Origin: RYN-230 sp963768945
GTDB lineage: Bacteria; Actinomycetota; Actinomycetes; Streptosporangiales; Streptosporangiaceae
Direction: 5' to 3'
Length of the DNA: 64,000 nucleotides
Assembly: GCA_963768945.1 (NCBI GenBank)
Contig: CAVYJW010000008.1
Span: 930,001 to 994,000, forward strand
The notes beneath the pieces were generated by a model. That model worked only from the letters and a program-made list of their open reading frames with translations, made no database searches and had not been told where the DNA came from. The stretch's first letter is position 1. Every line of letters starts with the position of its first letter. This document shows, in pieces, positions 25,558-34,943 of the stretch. A program made the position numbers and the translations under genes.

Positions 25558-26766
25558 ATGGTCCCGCAGGCCAGCAGGCTGAACAACGTCCGGTACGACA
25601 TCCGCGGCCCGGTGCTGCGCCGGGCCCGGCAGCTGGAAGCCGAAGGGCACCGGATCCTCAAGCTCAACATCGGCAACACGGCGCCCTTCGGGCTCATGGC
25701 GCCGGACTCCGTGGTGACCGAGCTGGTCCAGAACATCGGGGACGCGCAGGGCTACAGCGACGCCAGGGGCATCCACTCCGCCCGGCTGGCCGTCGCGCAG
25801 TACTACACCACTGTGGGCGTGCCCGACGTCGGTCCCGATGACGTCTACCTCGGCAACGGGGTGTCCGAGCTCATCGTGATGGCCCTGCAGGCTCTCCTGG
25901 ACCCGGGCGACGAGGTCCTCGTGCCAAGCCCGGACTACCCGCTGTGGACGGGCGCGGTGATCCTGTGCGGCGCCCGGGCCGCGCATTACCGCTGCGACGA
26001 GCAGACCGGCTGGCAGCCCGACCTGGACGATGTCGCATCGAAGATCACCAAGGACACCCGGGCCCTGGTAATCATCAACCCGAACAACCCGACCGGGGCG
26101 GTCTACTCGCGGGAAACCCTGCTCGGCCTGCTCGACCTGGCACGGCGGCGCGGCCTGCTGGTGCTGGCCGACGAGATCTACGACAAGATCCTCTACGACG
26201 GCGCGGTGCATGAATCGACCGCCGCGCTCGCCCCGGATCTCGTCGTCCTGACCCTGTCCGGGCTGTCCAAGACCTACCGCGCGCCCGGCTTCCGGACCGG
26301 CTGGCTGCTCGTCAGCGGGCCGCGCCGGGAGGCGGCGGGATACCTCGATGGCCTGGAACTGCTGGCCAACATGCGGATGTGCCCCAACGTGCCGAGCCAG
26401 TACGCCATCCAGGCCGCGCTGGGCGGGCCGCAGAGCATCACCGCGCTGCTGCAGCCGGGCGGCAGGCTCCGCGACCAGCGCGACCACGCCTGGCAGAAGC
26501 TGAACGAGATCCCCGGCGTGGACTGCGTCAAGCCGCGCGGCGCGCTGTACGTCTTCCCCCGGCTCGACCCGGACGTGCACAAGATCTCTGACGACCAGCA
26601 GCTGGTCATCGACCTGCTGGAGCAACAGCACCTGCTGCTCACCCACGGCACCGGGTTCAACCTCGATACCCCCGACCACCTGCGGATGGTGTTCCTGGCC
26701 GGGCTCGACGTGCTGGATGACGCGATCGGGCGGCTGAGCACGTTCCTGGAGACCTACCGGCAGTAG
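25558..26766 (+). CDS. PLP-dependent aminotransferase (alanine transaminase AlaA-like)
   Basis: 402 residues. The PLP lysine is in LSGLSKTYRAPGFRTGW, NPNNPTGAVYS holds the Asn of the active site, and ADEIYDKILYD the Asp that contacts the pyridine ring. The N-terminal RLNNVRYDIRGPVLRRARQLEAEGHRILKLNIGN is typical of the AlaA/AspC group (alanine-glutamate transamination). AGGAGG at 25543-25548 leaves ATG 25552, GTG 25555 and ATG 25558 as candidates; the last gives the best spacing. It follows the PadR gene but is probably a separate unit. Confidence 0.88.
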   Translation: MVPQASRLNNVRYDIRGPVLRRARQLEAEGHRILKLNIGNTAPFGLMAPDSVVTELVQNIGDAQGYSDARGIHSARLAVAQYYTTVGVPDVGPDDVYLGNGVSELIVMALQALLDPGDEVLVPSPDYPLWTGAVILCGARAAHYRCDEQTGWQPDLDDVASKITKDTRALVIINPNNPTGAVYSRETLLGLLDLARRRGLLVLADEIYDKILYDGAVHESTAALAPDLVVLTLSGLSKTYRAPGFRTGWLLVSGPRREAAGYLDGLELLANMRMCPNVPSQYAIQAALGGPQSITALLQPGGRLRDQRDHAWQKLNEIPGVDCVKPRGALYVFPRLDPDVHKISDDQQLVIDLLEQQHLLLTHGTGFNLDTPDHLRMVFLAGLDVLDDAIGRLSTFLETYRQ

Positions 26767-26877
26767 GGGGCGCCGACGCCAGCACGTCGCTTACTTCCCG
26801 CAACGAAAACCAGCCGAGGCGGGCGACTTCCGCATCGGAACCGGGGGCAGGGCTGGGGCCCACGGCCCGCCTCCCGG

Positions 26878-27846
26878 TTAGGCGGTGAACACGACTTTCC
26901 CGAACACCTCGCCCGCCATCATTGCGGCGAAGCCCTCCGTCGCCTGCTCCAGCGGCATGACCCGGTCGATGGCAGGCCGCACGCCGGTCTGCTCGAGGAA
27001 CGTGGCCAGCCGTCCCAGCTCATCGCGCGTGCCCATGGTCGAGCCGACCACGGACAGCTGGAGGAAGAAGACCCGGTTCAGGTCGGCTGGCGGCAGGGCT
27101 CCGCTGGTCGCGCCGCAGACCACGATCCGGCCCCCGGGCTTGAGGGCGCGCAGCGAGTGGGCCCAGGTCGCCTGGCCCACCGATTCCATGACCGCGTCGA
27201 CCCGCTCCGGCAGCCGGGCCCCGGCCGGGAAGACCTGGTCCGCGCCGAGTTCCAGGGCGCGGTCCTGTTTCTGCTCATCGCGGCTGGTCGCCCAGACCCG
27301 AAAGCCCGCCGCGCGCCCGAGCCCGATGAGAGCGGTCGCGACACCGCCGCCCACCCCCTGGACCAGGATCGTCGCGCCGGGCTGCAGGCCGGACTTGGTG
27401 AACAGCATCCGGTAGGCGGTCAGGTACGCGGTGGGCAGGCAGGCGGCCTCGGTGAACGACAGCGCCGCGGGCTTGGGCACCAGGTTGCGCCGTGGCACCG
27501 CGACCCGCTGGGCGAATGTGCCATCGTAACGCTCGGACAGCAGCGAGCGCCGCGGGTCGAGCGTCTCGTCGCCGCCCGCGACCGACGGGTCGCCGATCAC
27601 GGCGTGCACAACCACGTCGTTGCCGTCCTCGTCCACGCCGGCCGCGTCACAGCCGAGCACGATCGGCAGCCGGTCAGCCGAGATGCCCACGCCGCGCAGC
27701 GTCCAGAGATCGTGATGGTTGAGCGCCGCGGCCCGCACGGTCACCGTGGTCCACCCGTCCGGGGGCGAGGGATCCGGGTACTCGCCCAGCTCCAGCCCGC
27801 TCAGCGGATTATCGGCATCGATGCGTGCGGCAGTGACTGCGAACAT
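26878..27846 (-). CDS. Zinc-binding dehydrogenase / quinone-oxidoreductase-like MDR protein
   Basis: 322 residues of the medium-chain dehydrogenase/reductase superfamily. An N-terminal GroES-like domain includes ALNHHDLWTLRGVG and VLGCDAAG, and the NAD(P)-binding Rossmann motif is ILVQGVGGGVATALIGLGRAAG. The structural-zinc Cys cluster of classical alcohol dehydrogenases is absent, so this is nearer to the quinone oxidoreductase or crotonyl/acryloyl reductase branches. The substrate is unknown. Confidence 0.86.
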   Translation of the reverse strand: MFAVTAARIDADNPLSGLELGEYPDPSPPDGWTTVTVRAAALNHHDLWTLRGVGISADRLPIVLGCDAAGVDEDGNDVVVHAVIGDPSVAGGDETLDPRRSLLSERYDGTFAQRVAVPRRNLVPKPAALSFTEAACLPTAYLTAYRMLFTKSGLQPGATILVQGVGGGVATALIGLGRAAGFRVWATSRDEQKQDRALELGADQVFPAGARLPERVDAVMESVGQATWAHSLRALKPGGRIVVCGATSGALPPADLNRVFFLQLSVVGSTMGTRDELGRLATFLEQTGVRPAIDRVMPLEQATEGFAAMMAGEVFGKVVFTA

Positions 27847-28041
27847 GGGCGCACCCTAGCGCCTGGGGGTCCCATGGCACGGATGAGACCCCGCCGCACG
27901 GCGGCCCGAGACCGCCTCGTTACACTCAGCTTCCAAGCAGTACGGACGACCCGGAAAGAAGCCCCGGCCGGGCCGGACAGTCTGTGCCATACTCGGTGCG
28001 GGGAAGCGGACCCCCTGTCCCCCTGCAGCTGAAGGACTGGA

Positions 28042-28614
28042 GTGGATCTCACCTCCTATGCCGAGCTGGCTACGCGCTTGGTCAACACGAGCGAAGCCGG
28101 CGGCGGCCGTCAGGATGAGCTCGCCACCGTGGAGGCCTACTGTGCCTTCATGGCGGACCGGGCTGCTTTGTGTGCCCGGGTCACGGCGGCTGATCTTGAT
28201 GCGCTGCGGGAACTGCGGTTCCAGCTCCGGCTGATCTTCGCGGCCTGCGCCGCGGGCGATGGCGACGCGGCGGCGGCGCGGCTGAACGCGCTGCTCGCCC
28301 GGCACCCCATCCACCCGGAGATCGCCCGGCACGACGGCGGGACGTGGCACCTGCATCACGCGGACAGCGGCTCGGTCGCGGACAGGTACGCGGCGGCCGC
28401 CGTGCTCGGGCTGACCAGCGTGGTCACCGGCCTGGGTACCGACCGGCTGCGTCACTGCGAGGCCCCGAATTGCCCGAATGTGCTGGTGGACATGACTCCT
28501 GACCGCTCGCAGCCCTACTGCGGTGACCGCTGCGCGGCCAAGGCGAGCGTGACGGCCCTGGACGAGCGCCGGCGCAGCCCGGGGAGCGAGAAGGCGTCCA
28601 CCGCCGCGGTCTAG
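28042..28614 (+). CDS. CGNR zinc-finger (ABATE domain) protein
   Basis: 190 residues. A helical N-terminal ABATE domain, a predicted ligand-binding module, is followed by a CGNR-type zinc finger with four Cys: RHCEAPNCPNVLVDMTPDRSQPYCGDRCAAKAS in condensed form C-x4-C...C-x3-C. Proteins of this family are proposed stress-responsive transcription factors. GTG 28042 is preceded by GAAGGACTGGA. No operon partner is apparent; the APC permease lies 230 bp downstream. Confidence 0.85.
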   Translation: MDLTSYAELATRLVNTSEAGGGRQDELATVEAYCAFMADRAALCARVTAADLDALRELRFQLRLIFAACAAGDGDAAAARLNALLARHPIHPEIARHDGGTWHLHHADSGSVADRYAAAAVLGLTSVVTGLGTDRLRHCEAPNCPNVLVDMTPDRSQPYCGDRCAAKASVTALDERRRSPGSEKASTAAV

Positions 28615-28841
28615 CGGCACGTTTCCCTGGCCTCCCCTTCCCCTCCTGTACCATGTTTCTCCCGCGTCACGCCCGAGGTAGTTAGTGATCAGCGGCGCGT
28701 GTCGTCTCGTGGACTGATCGTGACCCGCGTTACCGAAATGAAGCCACTGCCTTCTTCTCAGGCTGTTTGACGATCATTACCATGGGCCTACTCACAGGCC
28801 GTATGGCCCACGTATGCGGACCCGAAAGAAGGTTCGGAACC

Positions 28842-30506
28842 ATGGCAACTGAGTCCGTAGCGGCTACTCCGACGGCACCGTCGGATGTCGGCCTGAAACG
28901 AGAGATGGGGTTGATCGGCGCCACCTGGGCGTCCGAGACTTCCATCATCGGCTCGGGCTGGCTGTTCGGAGCGCTGTACGCCTCGCAGGCCGCGGGGCCG
29001 ATCGCCCTGCTGGGCTGGGTCATTGGCGGCATCGCGGTCATCATCCTGGCCCTGGTCCACGCCGAACTGGGAGGGATGTACCCGGTCTCCGGCGGCACGG
29101 CGAGGTTCCCGCACCTGGCGTACGGCAGCGTGGCCGGCATCTCGTTCGGGTTCTTCTCCTGGGTGCAGGCCATCACGGTGGCGCCCATCGAGTGCTTCGC
29201 GGTGATGCAGTACGGGTCGTACTACTGGCACGGCCTGTACGACGCCACCGCGAACGGCGGGAAGGGCAACGTCACCGGGCTCGGCTTCGCGATGACGGTC
29301 CTCCTCATGGCGATCTTCACCGCGCTCAACTTCCTGGCCATGCGCCTGTTCAACAAGGTCAACGCGGGCATCACCTGGTGGAAGGTCGCCATCCCGGTCC
29401 TCACCATCATCGTGTTGCTGTTCAAGTTCCACGGCGGCAACTTCACCAGTCACGGCTTCAACCCCTACGGCTGGAAGGCCCTGTTCGCGGCCATCCCGTC
29501 CGCGGGCATCGTGTTCGCCTACCTCGGCTTCGAGCAGGCCGACCAGCTGGCGGCCGAGATCAAGAACCCGCAGAAGAACCTGCCGCGGGCCATCCTGCTG
29601 GCCACCTTCATCGGCATCGTCATCTACGTCATGCTGCAGGTGGTGTTCATCGGCGCGATGCCGAGCAGCCAGCTCACCCACGGGTGGGCGAACATCAGCG
29701 ACCCGAACATCCTGGCCGGACCGTTCGCCGGCCTGGCTGGGCTGGCCGGCCTCGCCTGGCTGGCCGTTGTCCTGCGGATCGACGCGTTCGTCTCCCCGTT
29801 CGGCACCGGCCTGATGTACCAGACCTCGAGTTCGCGGGTCGGTTATGGCCTGGGCCGCAACCGCTACTTCCCGCAGTTCTTCACCAGCGTGGACGCGAAC
29901 GGCGTCCCGTGGATCAGCCTGATCGTGGCCTTCATCGCCGGGCTGTTCTTCCTGCTGCCCTTCCCGAGCTGGCACTCCCTGGTCAGCCTGGTCACCGGGG
30001 CCAGTGTGCTCATGTACGCGGGCGCACCGCTGGCCATGGGCGCGTTCCGGCGGCAGGTGCCCGAGGCGAGCCGGCCCTACAAGGTGCCCGCGGGTGAGGT
30101 GATCAGCCCGCTCGCGTTCATCGTCGCCAACATGCTCATCTACTGGTCGGGCTTCGAGGTGGTCTGGAAGCTCGGCGTGGTGATCGTGATCGGGTACGTG
30201 CTGATCGCCGCCTGCATGGCGTTCGACGAGAACCGGCCGCCGCTGGACTGGAAGTCGGCGCAGTGGCTGCCGGTGTACCTGATCGGGATAGGCATCATCT
30301 CCTGGCAGGGCCAGTACAGCGGGGGCGCCGTGGCCGCGCCGCTGAACACCGGCCGCATCCCGTTCTGGTGGGACATGCTGGTCGTGGCCGTGTTCAGCCT
30401 GATCATCTACTACTGGGCGATGGCCACCCGGCTGCCCAAGGCGGAGATGCTCAACCTGGTCGAGCGGCAGTCCGGGATCGAGCCGCCCGAGCGCAAGGCG
30501 GCCTGA
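28842..30506 (+). CDS. APC-family amino acid/polyamine permease
   Basis: 554 residues with about 12 membrane segments. The first contains IGATWASETSIIGSGWLFGALYASQAAGP and the second HAELGGMYPVSGGTARFP, both standard for APC transporters. It takes up amino acids or related amines by cation symport; the precise substrate cannot be read. AAGAAGG precedes ATG 28842, which excludes the longer form from 28767. A perfect 16-bp terminator hairpin follows it. Confidence 0.9.
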   Translation: MATESVAATPTAPSDVGLKREMGLIGATWASETSIIGSGWLFGALYASQAAGPIALLGWVIGGIAVIILALVHAELGGMYPVSGGTARFPHLAYGSVAGISFGFFSWVQAITVAPIECFAVMQYGSYYWHGLYDATANGGKGNVTGLGFAMTVLLMAIFTALNFLAMRLFNKVNAGITWWKVAIPVLTIIVLLFKFHGGNFTSHGFNPYGWKALFAAIPSAGIVFAYLGFEQADQLAAEIKNPQKNLPRAILLATFIGIVIYVMLQVVFIGAMPSSQLTHGWANISDPNILAGPFAGLAGLAGLAWLAVVLRIDAFVSPFGTGLMYQTSSSRVGYGLGRNRYFPQFFTSVDANGVPWISLIVAFIAGLFFLLPFPSWHSLVSLVTGASVLMYAGAPLAMGAFRRQVPEASRPYKVPAGEVISPLAFIVANMLIYWSGFEVVWKLGVVIVIGYVLIAACMAFDENRPPLDWKSAQWLPVYLIGIGIISWQGQYSGGAVAAPLNTGRIPFWWDMLVVAVFSLIIYYWAMATRLPKAEMLNLVERQSGIEPPERKAA

Positions 30507-30551
30507 TCGGCCGACCCTGATCGGCCCGGGTATTAATCCCCTGGTGCAGTC

Positions 30552-30588
30552 ACGGAAACCCCCGGCCCTGGCGGCCGGGGGTTTCCGT
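30552..30588. terminator. Bidirectional rho-independent-type terminator
   Basis: A perfect 16-bp stem (30552-30567 with 30573-30588) with a 5-nt loop sits between the convergent APC permease and sodX genes. Both ends carry A/T-rich bases (GGAAA and TTTCC), so it can serve both directions. Confidence 0.85.
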
Positions 30589-30598
30589 TATCTGGTGC

Positions 30599-30925
30599 TT
30601 ATCCGGGCCGGAAGCGGCGGTAGCGGACCAGCACCCGGCCCTCGATGAGCCGGTCCGGGACGACGCCGAACGTCCGGCTGTCCGCCGCGCCGGCCGGGAG
30701 GTTGTCGGCGGCGAGCCACCACCCGCCGGGCTCGCGGCGGGCGGCCCGTTTCACCAGCAGCAGGTCCGGCCGGGCCGGATGCCGCGCGATCACCAGCTGC
30801 CCCGGGCGGACCCGGACCGCCCGGCCGGGCCGGGCCGCCCGCCGGACGAGCAGCCAGTCACCCGGGTGCAGGGCTGGCTCCATGGACCGCTCCACGACCG
30901 CAACCCGCCAAAGCGGCCAGCGCAT
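30599..30925 (-). CDS. sodX: Nickel-type superoxide dismutase maturation protease
   Basis: A 108-residue S24/S26 signal-peptidase-like enzyme. Ser14 in VERSMEPALHPGDWLLV and Lys59 in LLLVKRAAR form the Ser-Lys dyad. SodX removes the leader of NiSOD so that His1 of the mature protein can bind Ni. It is divergent from sodN at 31012, the conserved pairing in actinobacteria. GGAGGG lies just upstream of the ATG. Confidence 0.93.
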   Translation of the reverse strand: MRWPLWRVAVVERSMEPALHPGDWLLVRRAARPGRAVRVRPGQLVIARHPARPDLLLVKRAARREPGGWWLAADNLPAGAADSRTFGVVPDRLIEGRVLVRYRRFRPG

Positions 30926-31011
30926 CGGCCCTCCTACGTTCGTTCCCGGGCCTGAGGGGTAGTGTCGGTCACCGGTAACCCATGATCCGAGATGATGAGA
31001 GAAGGGGACCT

Positions 31012-31425
31012 ATGGGACTGCTGACACGTCTCCTCGAACCAAAGTCCACCGCGCACGCGCACTGCGACCTACCCTGCGGCGTCTACGACCCGGCCCAGGC
31101 GCGGATCGAAGCTGAGTCCGTCAAGGCGATCATCCAGAAGTATCACGACAGCTCGGACCCGGCGTTCCAGACGCGGGCCCTGCTGATCAAGGAGGAGCGC
31201 TCCGAGCTGGTCAAGCACCACCTGTGGGTGCTCTGGACGGACTATTTCAAGCCGCCGCACTTCGAGAAGTACCCGCAGCTGCACCAGTTGTTCAACGAGG
31301 CCACCAAGCTGGCCGGCGGGGGGCCGGGCGGGACTAAGAGCAGCACCGACGTCGCCGCGGCCGACCAGCTGCTGGCCAAGATCGACGAGATCAGCAAGAT
31401 CTTCTGGGAGACCAAGCAGGGCTGA
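31012..31425 (+). CDS. sodN: Nickel superoxide dismutase
   Basis: 137 residues. The Ni hook HCDLPCGVY is intact and begins after a 16-residue leader ending STAHA, so maturation exposes His17 as His1, with Cys18 and Cys22 as ligands. The four-helix body continues to the C-terminal KIFWETKQG. The enzyme dismutates superoxide as a hexamer in the cytosol. GAAGGGGACCT precedes the ATG. In streptomycetes expression depends on Ni through Nur; no Nur box was identified here. Confidence 0.97.
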   Translation: MGLLTRLLEPKSTAHAHCDLPCGVYDPAQARIEAESVKAIIQKYHDSSDPAFQTRALLIKEERSELVKHHLWVLWTDYFKPPHFEKYPQLHQLFNEATKLAGGGPGGTKSSTDVAAADQLLAKIDEISKIFWETKQG

Positions 31426-31452
31426 CCTCCCGGACCAGCACGCCGGTACCAC

Positions 31453-31488
31453 CAGAGGCCGCGCAGGCATCCGCCTGTGCGGCCTCTG
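31453..31488 (+). terminator. Hairpin terminator after sodN
   Basis: A 16-bp stem with one G-U pair (31453-31468 with 31473-31488) and a 4-nt loop lies 28 nt past the sodN stop, followed by a short T/G-rich stretch. Confidence 0.8.
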
Positions 31489-31657
31489 TGATCCTGGAAT
31501 CCGCCGGTCGGTCCGGACGTCCTGGCTGGTCAAAAGGGAATTGCTGGGGCAGCACCCGGGGCGGCGCGTTAGCGGTGCACGCCGTGGACGGTAGGTTGCA
31601 AGGCAAGACCACGACGGCCGCCAGCAGCAGTACCGCTGACGGTACTGGAGGAGAATC

Positions 31658-32116
31658 GTGACGGAAGAGACGACCGCGCCCACCGCTGCGGCCGTGCCAA
31701 CCGCGGTGCGCGGCGAGCCTGCGCCGCGGGAAGCCGAGGATCGCGTGACGATCCGGATGCCGGCCGAAGGAGCCTACCTGTCCGTGCTGCGCACGGCGAC
31801 CGCGGGTCTCGCCGCCCGCCTCGACTTCACCCTGGACGAGATCGAGGACCTGCGGATCGCGGTAGACGAAGCGTGCGGCATGCTGCTCAGCCAGGCCATG
31901 CCGGGCGCCAGCCTGGACTGCGATTTCACCCTCGGCGAGGATAGCGTGACGATCACGGTGTCGGTGCTTACCCAGCGGGCCCAGCTCCCGGCCCGGGACA
32001 CCTTCGCCTGGACCGTACTCGCCGCGCTGGCCGGGAGCGTGGACGCCTGGGCCGGGCCGGGCAGCAAAGTCACGGTCATGCTGCGCAAGACCCGCGAGCT
32101 GTCGAGGTCCGGGTGA
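31658..32116 (+). CDS. RsbW-like anti-sigma regulatory factor (HATPase domain)
   Basis: 152 residues. The GHKL ATPase-like fold is recognisable in the helix with IEDLRIAVDEACGML, the N-box equivalent, though the G-boxes are degenerate as in several actinobacterial anti-sigma proteins. It should sequester the sigma factor encoded immediately downstream by a 4-nt overlap. The GTG start is preceded by GGAGGAG. Confidence 0.82.
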   Translation: MTEETTAPTAAAVPTAVRGEPAPREAEDRVTIRMPAEGAYLSVLRTATAGLAARLDFTLDEIEDLRIAVDEACGMLLSQAMPGASLDCDFTLGEDSVTITVSVLTQRAQLPARDTFAWTVLAALAGSVDAWAGPGSKVTVMLRKTRELSRSG

Positions 32117-33063
32117 CCGGGGAAATCGAGGTCCGGGTGCCCCGGAAAGTGGATGCCAGGGTCGCCGAGGAGCTCGATGCCGGAGTGGCGGCCGACATCG
32201 AGGCCCACGTGGGTGAGCCGGGACTGGGTGAGGCGGCACTGAGCGAAGCGGCACTCAGCGAGTCGCTCGCTGAGGTGGCCGCACCACCCCGAATCCAGCA
32301 TGCGGTCCCGGACCGGGGACGCGCGCGGGAACTGTTCGAGCGGCTGTCCGTGCTGCCCGTGGGCGACGCGGAGCGGCTCCGCATCCGCGGCGAGCTGGTC
32401 GAGCTGCACCTGCCCCTGGTGGAGTACCTGGCCCGGCGATTCCGTAACCGCGGCGAATGGCTCGACGACCTCACCCAGGTGGCCACGATCGGGCTGATCA
32501 AATCCATCGACCGGTTCGACCTGGCCCGCGGGGTGGAATTCTCCACCTACGCCACCCCGACCATCGTGGGTGAGATCAAGCGGCATTTCCGGGACAAGGG
32601 CTGGGCGGTCCGGGTGCCCCGCCGGCTGCAGGAGCTGAAGCTGGCCCTGACCAAGGCCATCGGTGACCTGGCACAGCGCGAGGGCCGCGCGCCCACCGTG
32701 GCCGAGATCGCCGCGCACCTGCAGATGACCGAGGAAGAGGTGCTGGAGGGCCTGGAGTCTGCCAACGCCTACTCGACGGTCTCGCTGGACGCCCCGGACT
32801 CGGGCGACGACGACGCGCCCGCGGTGGCCGAATCGCTCGGCATGCTCGACGAAGCCCTGGAGGGAGTCGAGTACCGGGAATCGCTCAAGCCATTGCTGGA
32901 ACAGCTGCCCAGCCGGGAAAAGCGCATCCTGCTGCTGCGCTTCTTCGGCAACATGACGCAGTCGCAGATCGCCAGCGAGCTGGGAATCTCCCAAATGCAC
33001 GTGTCCCGGCTGCTGGCCAGGACGCTCGCCCAACTGCGGGACGGCCTGACGGCCGACGACTGA
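32113..33063 (+). CDS. RNA polymerase sigma factor, SigB/SigF/SigG subfamily
   Basis: 316 residues. Regions 2 (LHLPLVEYLARRFRNRGEWLDDLTQVATIGLIKSIDRFD...FSTYATPTIVGEIKRHFRD), 3 and 4 (MTQSQIASELGISQMHVSRLLARTLAQLR) are all intact. It directs stress or developmental transcription and is coupled to the anti-sigma gene upstream. About 70 N-terminal residues are extra, Ala/Glu/Val-rich and partly repetitive (GEAALSEAALSE), compared with usual members of about 260 residues. Confidence 0.92.
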   Translation: MTGEIEVRVPRKVDARVAEELDAGVAADIEAHVGEPGLGEAALSEAALSESLAEVAAPPRIQHAVPDRGRARELFERLSVLPVGDAERLRIRGELVELHLPLVEYLARRFRNRGEWLDDLTQVATIGLIKSIDRFDLARGVEFSTYATPTIVGEIKRHFRDKGWAVRVPRRLQELKLALTKAIGDLAQREGRAPTVAEIAAHLQMTEEEVLEGLESANAYSTVSLDAPDSGDDDAPAVAESLGMLDEALEGVEYRESLKPLLEQLPSREKRILLLRFFGNMTQSQIASELGISQMHVSRLLARTLAQLRDGLTADD

Positions 33064-33246
33064 CTCTGCTAGCCCGGGGGGCCGAGCCCCCCGGACCCCC
33101 CGGCTTGCCCGTCCCCGTATGCACTTCGGCGGCTGCGGCTGCCGGGTTAATCGCCGACTCTGCTAGCCCGGGGGGCGACCCCCCGGACCCCCCACTTGCC
33201 CGCTTCCGTCCGCACTTCGGCCGCTGCGGCTGCCGGGTTAATCGCC
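33062..33246. repeat. Two tandem copies of a 91-94-bp element with hairpin potential
   Basis: Copy 1 is 33062-33155 and copy 2 is 33156-33246; a third start (GACTCGG) follows. Each contains a G-run/C-run hairpin near its 5' end (GGGGGG...CCCCCC) and ends in CTGCGGCTGCCGGGTTAATCGCC. It begins at the sigma-factor stop codon, so it may act as a tandem terminator. The gene-free stretch ends at the membrane protein stop at 33293. Confidence 0.8.
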
Positions 33247-33292
33247 GACTCGGAGGGAACCCGCCTCCGGCGGGCCCCGCCTCGCCGGCGAG

Positions 33293-33925
33293 CTAGCCGC
33301 GGGCGGGCCGCTTGCCTGATGGCCTCGGCTTGGCCGCCGGGTTCTTGGCCGCCGGGTTCTTGGCGGCAGGCTTCGCGGCCGCCGGGTTCCCGGCTGCCGG
33401 TTTCCCGGCCGCCCGGTTCCGGGCAGCAGGCTTCCCGGCCGCCGGGTTCCTGGCCGCGGAGGGCACCTTGGCCTGGCCTGGTCGCTGGCCGGGTGCGGGT
33501 CGCGGCGCGGCCTGCGATGGCGCCCCGGTTCCCGGGCCGTCCCCGGGCCGCAGGCCGGCCAGCGCACGCAGGCTGGCCGGGGTCAGCAGCAGGGCAAAGC
33601 CGGCGCAGGCCAGCGCCAGCGACGGGATACCCCAGGCGTAGCGGTGCCCCTGCACCAGGTAGATCCCGACGATGCCGACGAACAGCTGGGTCAGCGCCGC
33701 AGGCGTGCGACTCCACCGCCGTGCCCGGTACAGCCCCAGGGCCACCCAGGCCAGCGCGGCGGCGGTGCCCAGCCCGATCAGCGTCAGCGCAATCCCGCTG
33801 CCCTTCTGGTAGGACTGGCCTGCGACCGTGTCGATGCCGGCCAGCACGCTGGCGGCCAGCACGATGACCGCGTCGGCGGCCTGGACCCCTGCCGCGCCGA
33901 GCAGGCTCGTCGGCCTCTGCTGCAT
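33293..33925 (-). CDS. Small integral membrane protein with Lys/Pro/Ala-rich tail
   Basis: About 210 residues. Four hydrophobic segments fill residues 10-125 (for example VQAADAVIVLAASVLAG and IALTLIGLGTAAALAWVALGLY). The last 80 residues are a basic PAAK/PAAR-type repeat resembling histone H1 or HupS tails. It is divergent from the lipid kinase gene with only 28 bp between starts. The function is unknown; the basic tail could bind nucleic acid or acidic lipid. Confidence 0.72.
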   Translation of the reverse strand: MQQRPTSLLGAAGVQAADAVIVLAASVLAGIDTVAGQSYQKGSGIALTLIGLGTAAALAWVALGLYRARRWSRTPAALTQLFVGIVGIYLVQGHRYAWGIPSLALACAGFALLLTPASLRALAGLRPGDGPGTGAPSQAAPRPAPGQRPGQAKVPSAARNPAAGKPAARNRAAGKPAAGNPAAAKPAAKNPAAKNPAAKPRPSGKRPARG

Positions 33926-33941
33926 CACTCGTACCCCTCGG

Positions 33942-33947
33942 TAACCT
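33942..33947 (+). promoter_or_regulatory. Minus-10 element for a leaderless lipid-kinase transcript
   Basis: TAACCT lies six nt before the GTG at 33954 and no Shine-Dalgarno sequence is present. Confidence 0.4.
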
Positions 33948-33953
33948 GAGCCC

Positions 33954-34943
33954 GTGCCTGCGCTCCTGATCGTCAACCCGCACGCCACGGCCACCACCCA
34001 GTTGCGCCGGGACGTCATCACGCATGCTCTCGCATCCCAGATGGATCTGGAAGTCGTGGAAACACGCTACCGGGGTCATGCGGGCACCCTGGCGCGCAAG
34101 GCCGCCTCGGACGGTTTCCAGCTGATTCTGACCCTCGGCGGGGACGGCACGGTCAACGAGGCGATTAACGGCCTGCTGCGCGGCCGGCGGCCCGGGACAG
34201 ACCCGGCCTTCGCCCCCGTCCCGGGCGGCAACGCCAACGTGTTCGCCCGGGCGCTGGGCCTGCCCGCCGACCCGGTGGATGCGACCGGGCGGATCCTTGA
34301 GGCTCTGCGGGCGGGTTACGACCGCCGCGTCGGCCTGGGCTCTGCCACCCCAGGCTCTGCCACCCCCCTCGGGGCCAGCCCTAATTCTGCCACTCCCGGC
34401 CGGGCATCCCCGGACCGCTACTTCACCTTCAACGCCGGCATGGGCCTGGACGCCGAGGTGGTGAGGGCGATCGAGGGCCTGCGGGCCCACGGCCGGGCCG
34501 TGACCCCCGGCCTGTACCTGCGGACCGCGCTACGGCAGTTCTACGGCGTCACCGACCGCCGTCACCCGGCGCTCACTCTGGAACGCGACGGCCAATCCCC
34601 GATCGGGGACCTGTTCCTGGGGATTATTTCCAACACATCCCCGTGGACCTACCTGGGACGGCGGCCGGTCAATCCGAACCCGGGCGCCGGTTTCGACACC
34701 GGCCTGGACATCTTCGCGCTCCGGCAAATGGGGACGATAGCCGCGTTGAACGCGCTCCGCCAGATGTTTGCCCAGCGCAGCGACCCGCCCAGCGGCCGGC
34801 ACGTGGTCAGCCTGCACGACCAGTCCGCCTTCACCCTGCACTCGGACCGCCCCGTCGCGCTGCAGGTAGACGGGGAGTACGTGGGCGAGCACGAGAGTGT
34901 CACGTTTCGCGCTGTTCCGCGCACGCTACGGGTAATTGCCTGA
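33954..34943 (+). CDS. Diacylglycerol kinase-family lipid kinase
   Basis: 329 residues. The catalytic domain shows VNPHATATT at the start and the nucleotide-binding LGGDGTVNEAINGLL with PGGNANVFARALGLP, the family signature. It phosphorylates diacylglycerol or a related lipid at the membrane surface. A Pro/Ser-rich insertion with a short repeat (GSATP) occurs around residues 125-150. It starts with GTG, apparently on a leaderless mRNA. Confidence 0.9.
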   Translation: MPALLIVNPHATATTQLRRDVITHALASQMDLEVVETRYRGHAGTLARKAASDGFQLILTLGGDGTVNEAINGLLRGRRPGTDPAFAPVPGGNANVFARALGLPADPVDATGRILEALRAGYDRRVGLGSATPGSATPLGASPNSATPGRASPDRYFTFNAGMGLDAEVVRAIEGLRAHGRAVTPGLYLRTALRQFYGVTDRRHPALTLERDGQSPIGDLFLGIISNTSPWTYLGRRPVNPNPGAGFDTGLDIFALRQMGTIAALNALRQMFAQRSDPPSGRHVVSLHDQSAFTLHSDRPVALQVDGEYVGEHESVTFRAVPRTLRVIA

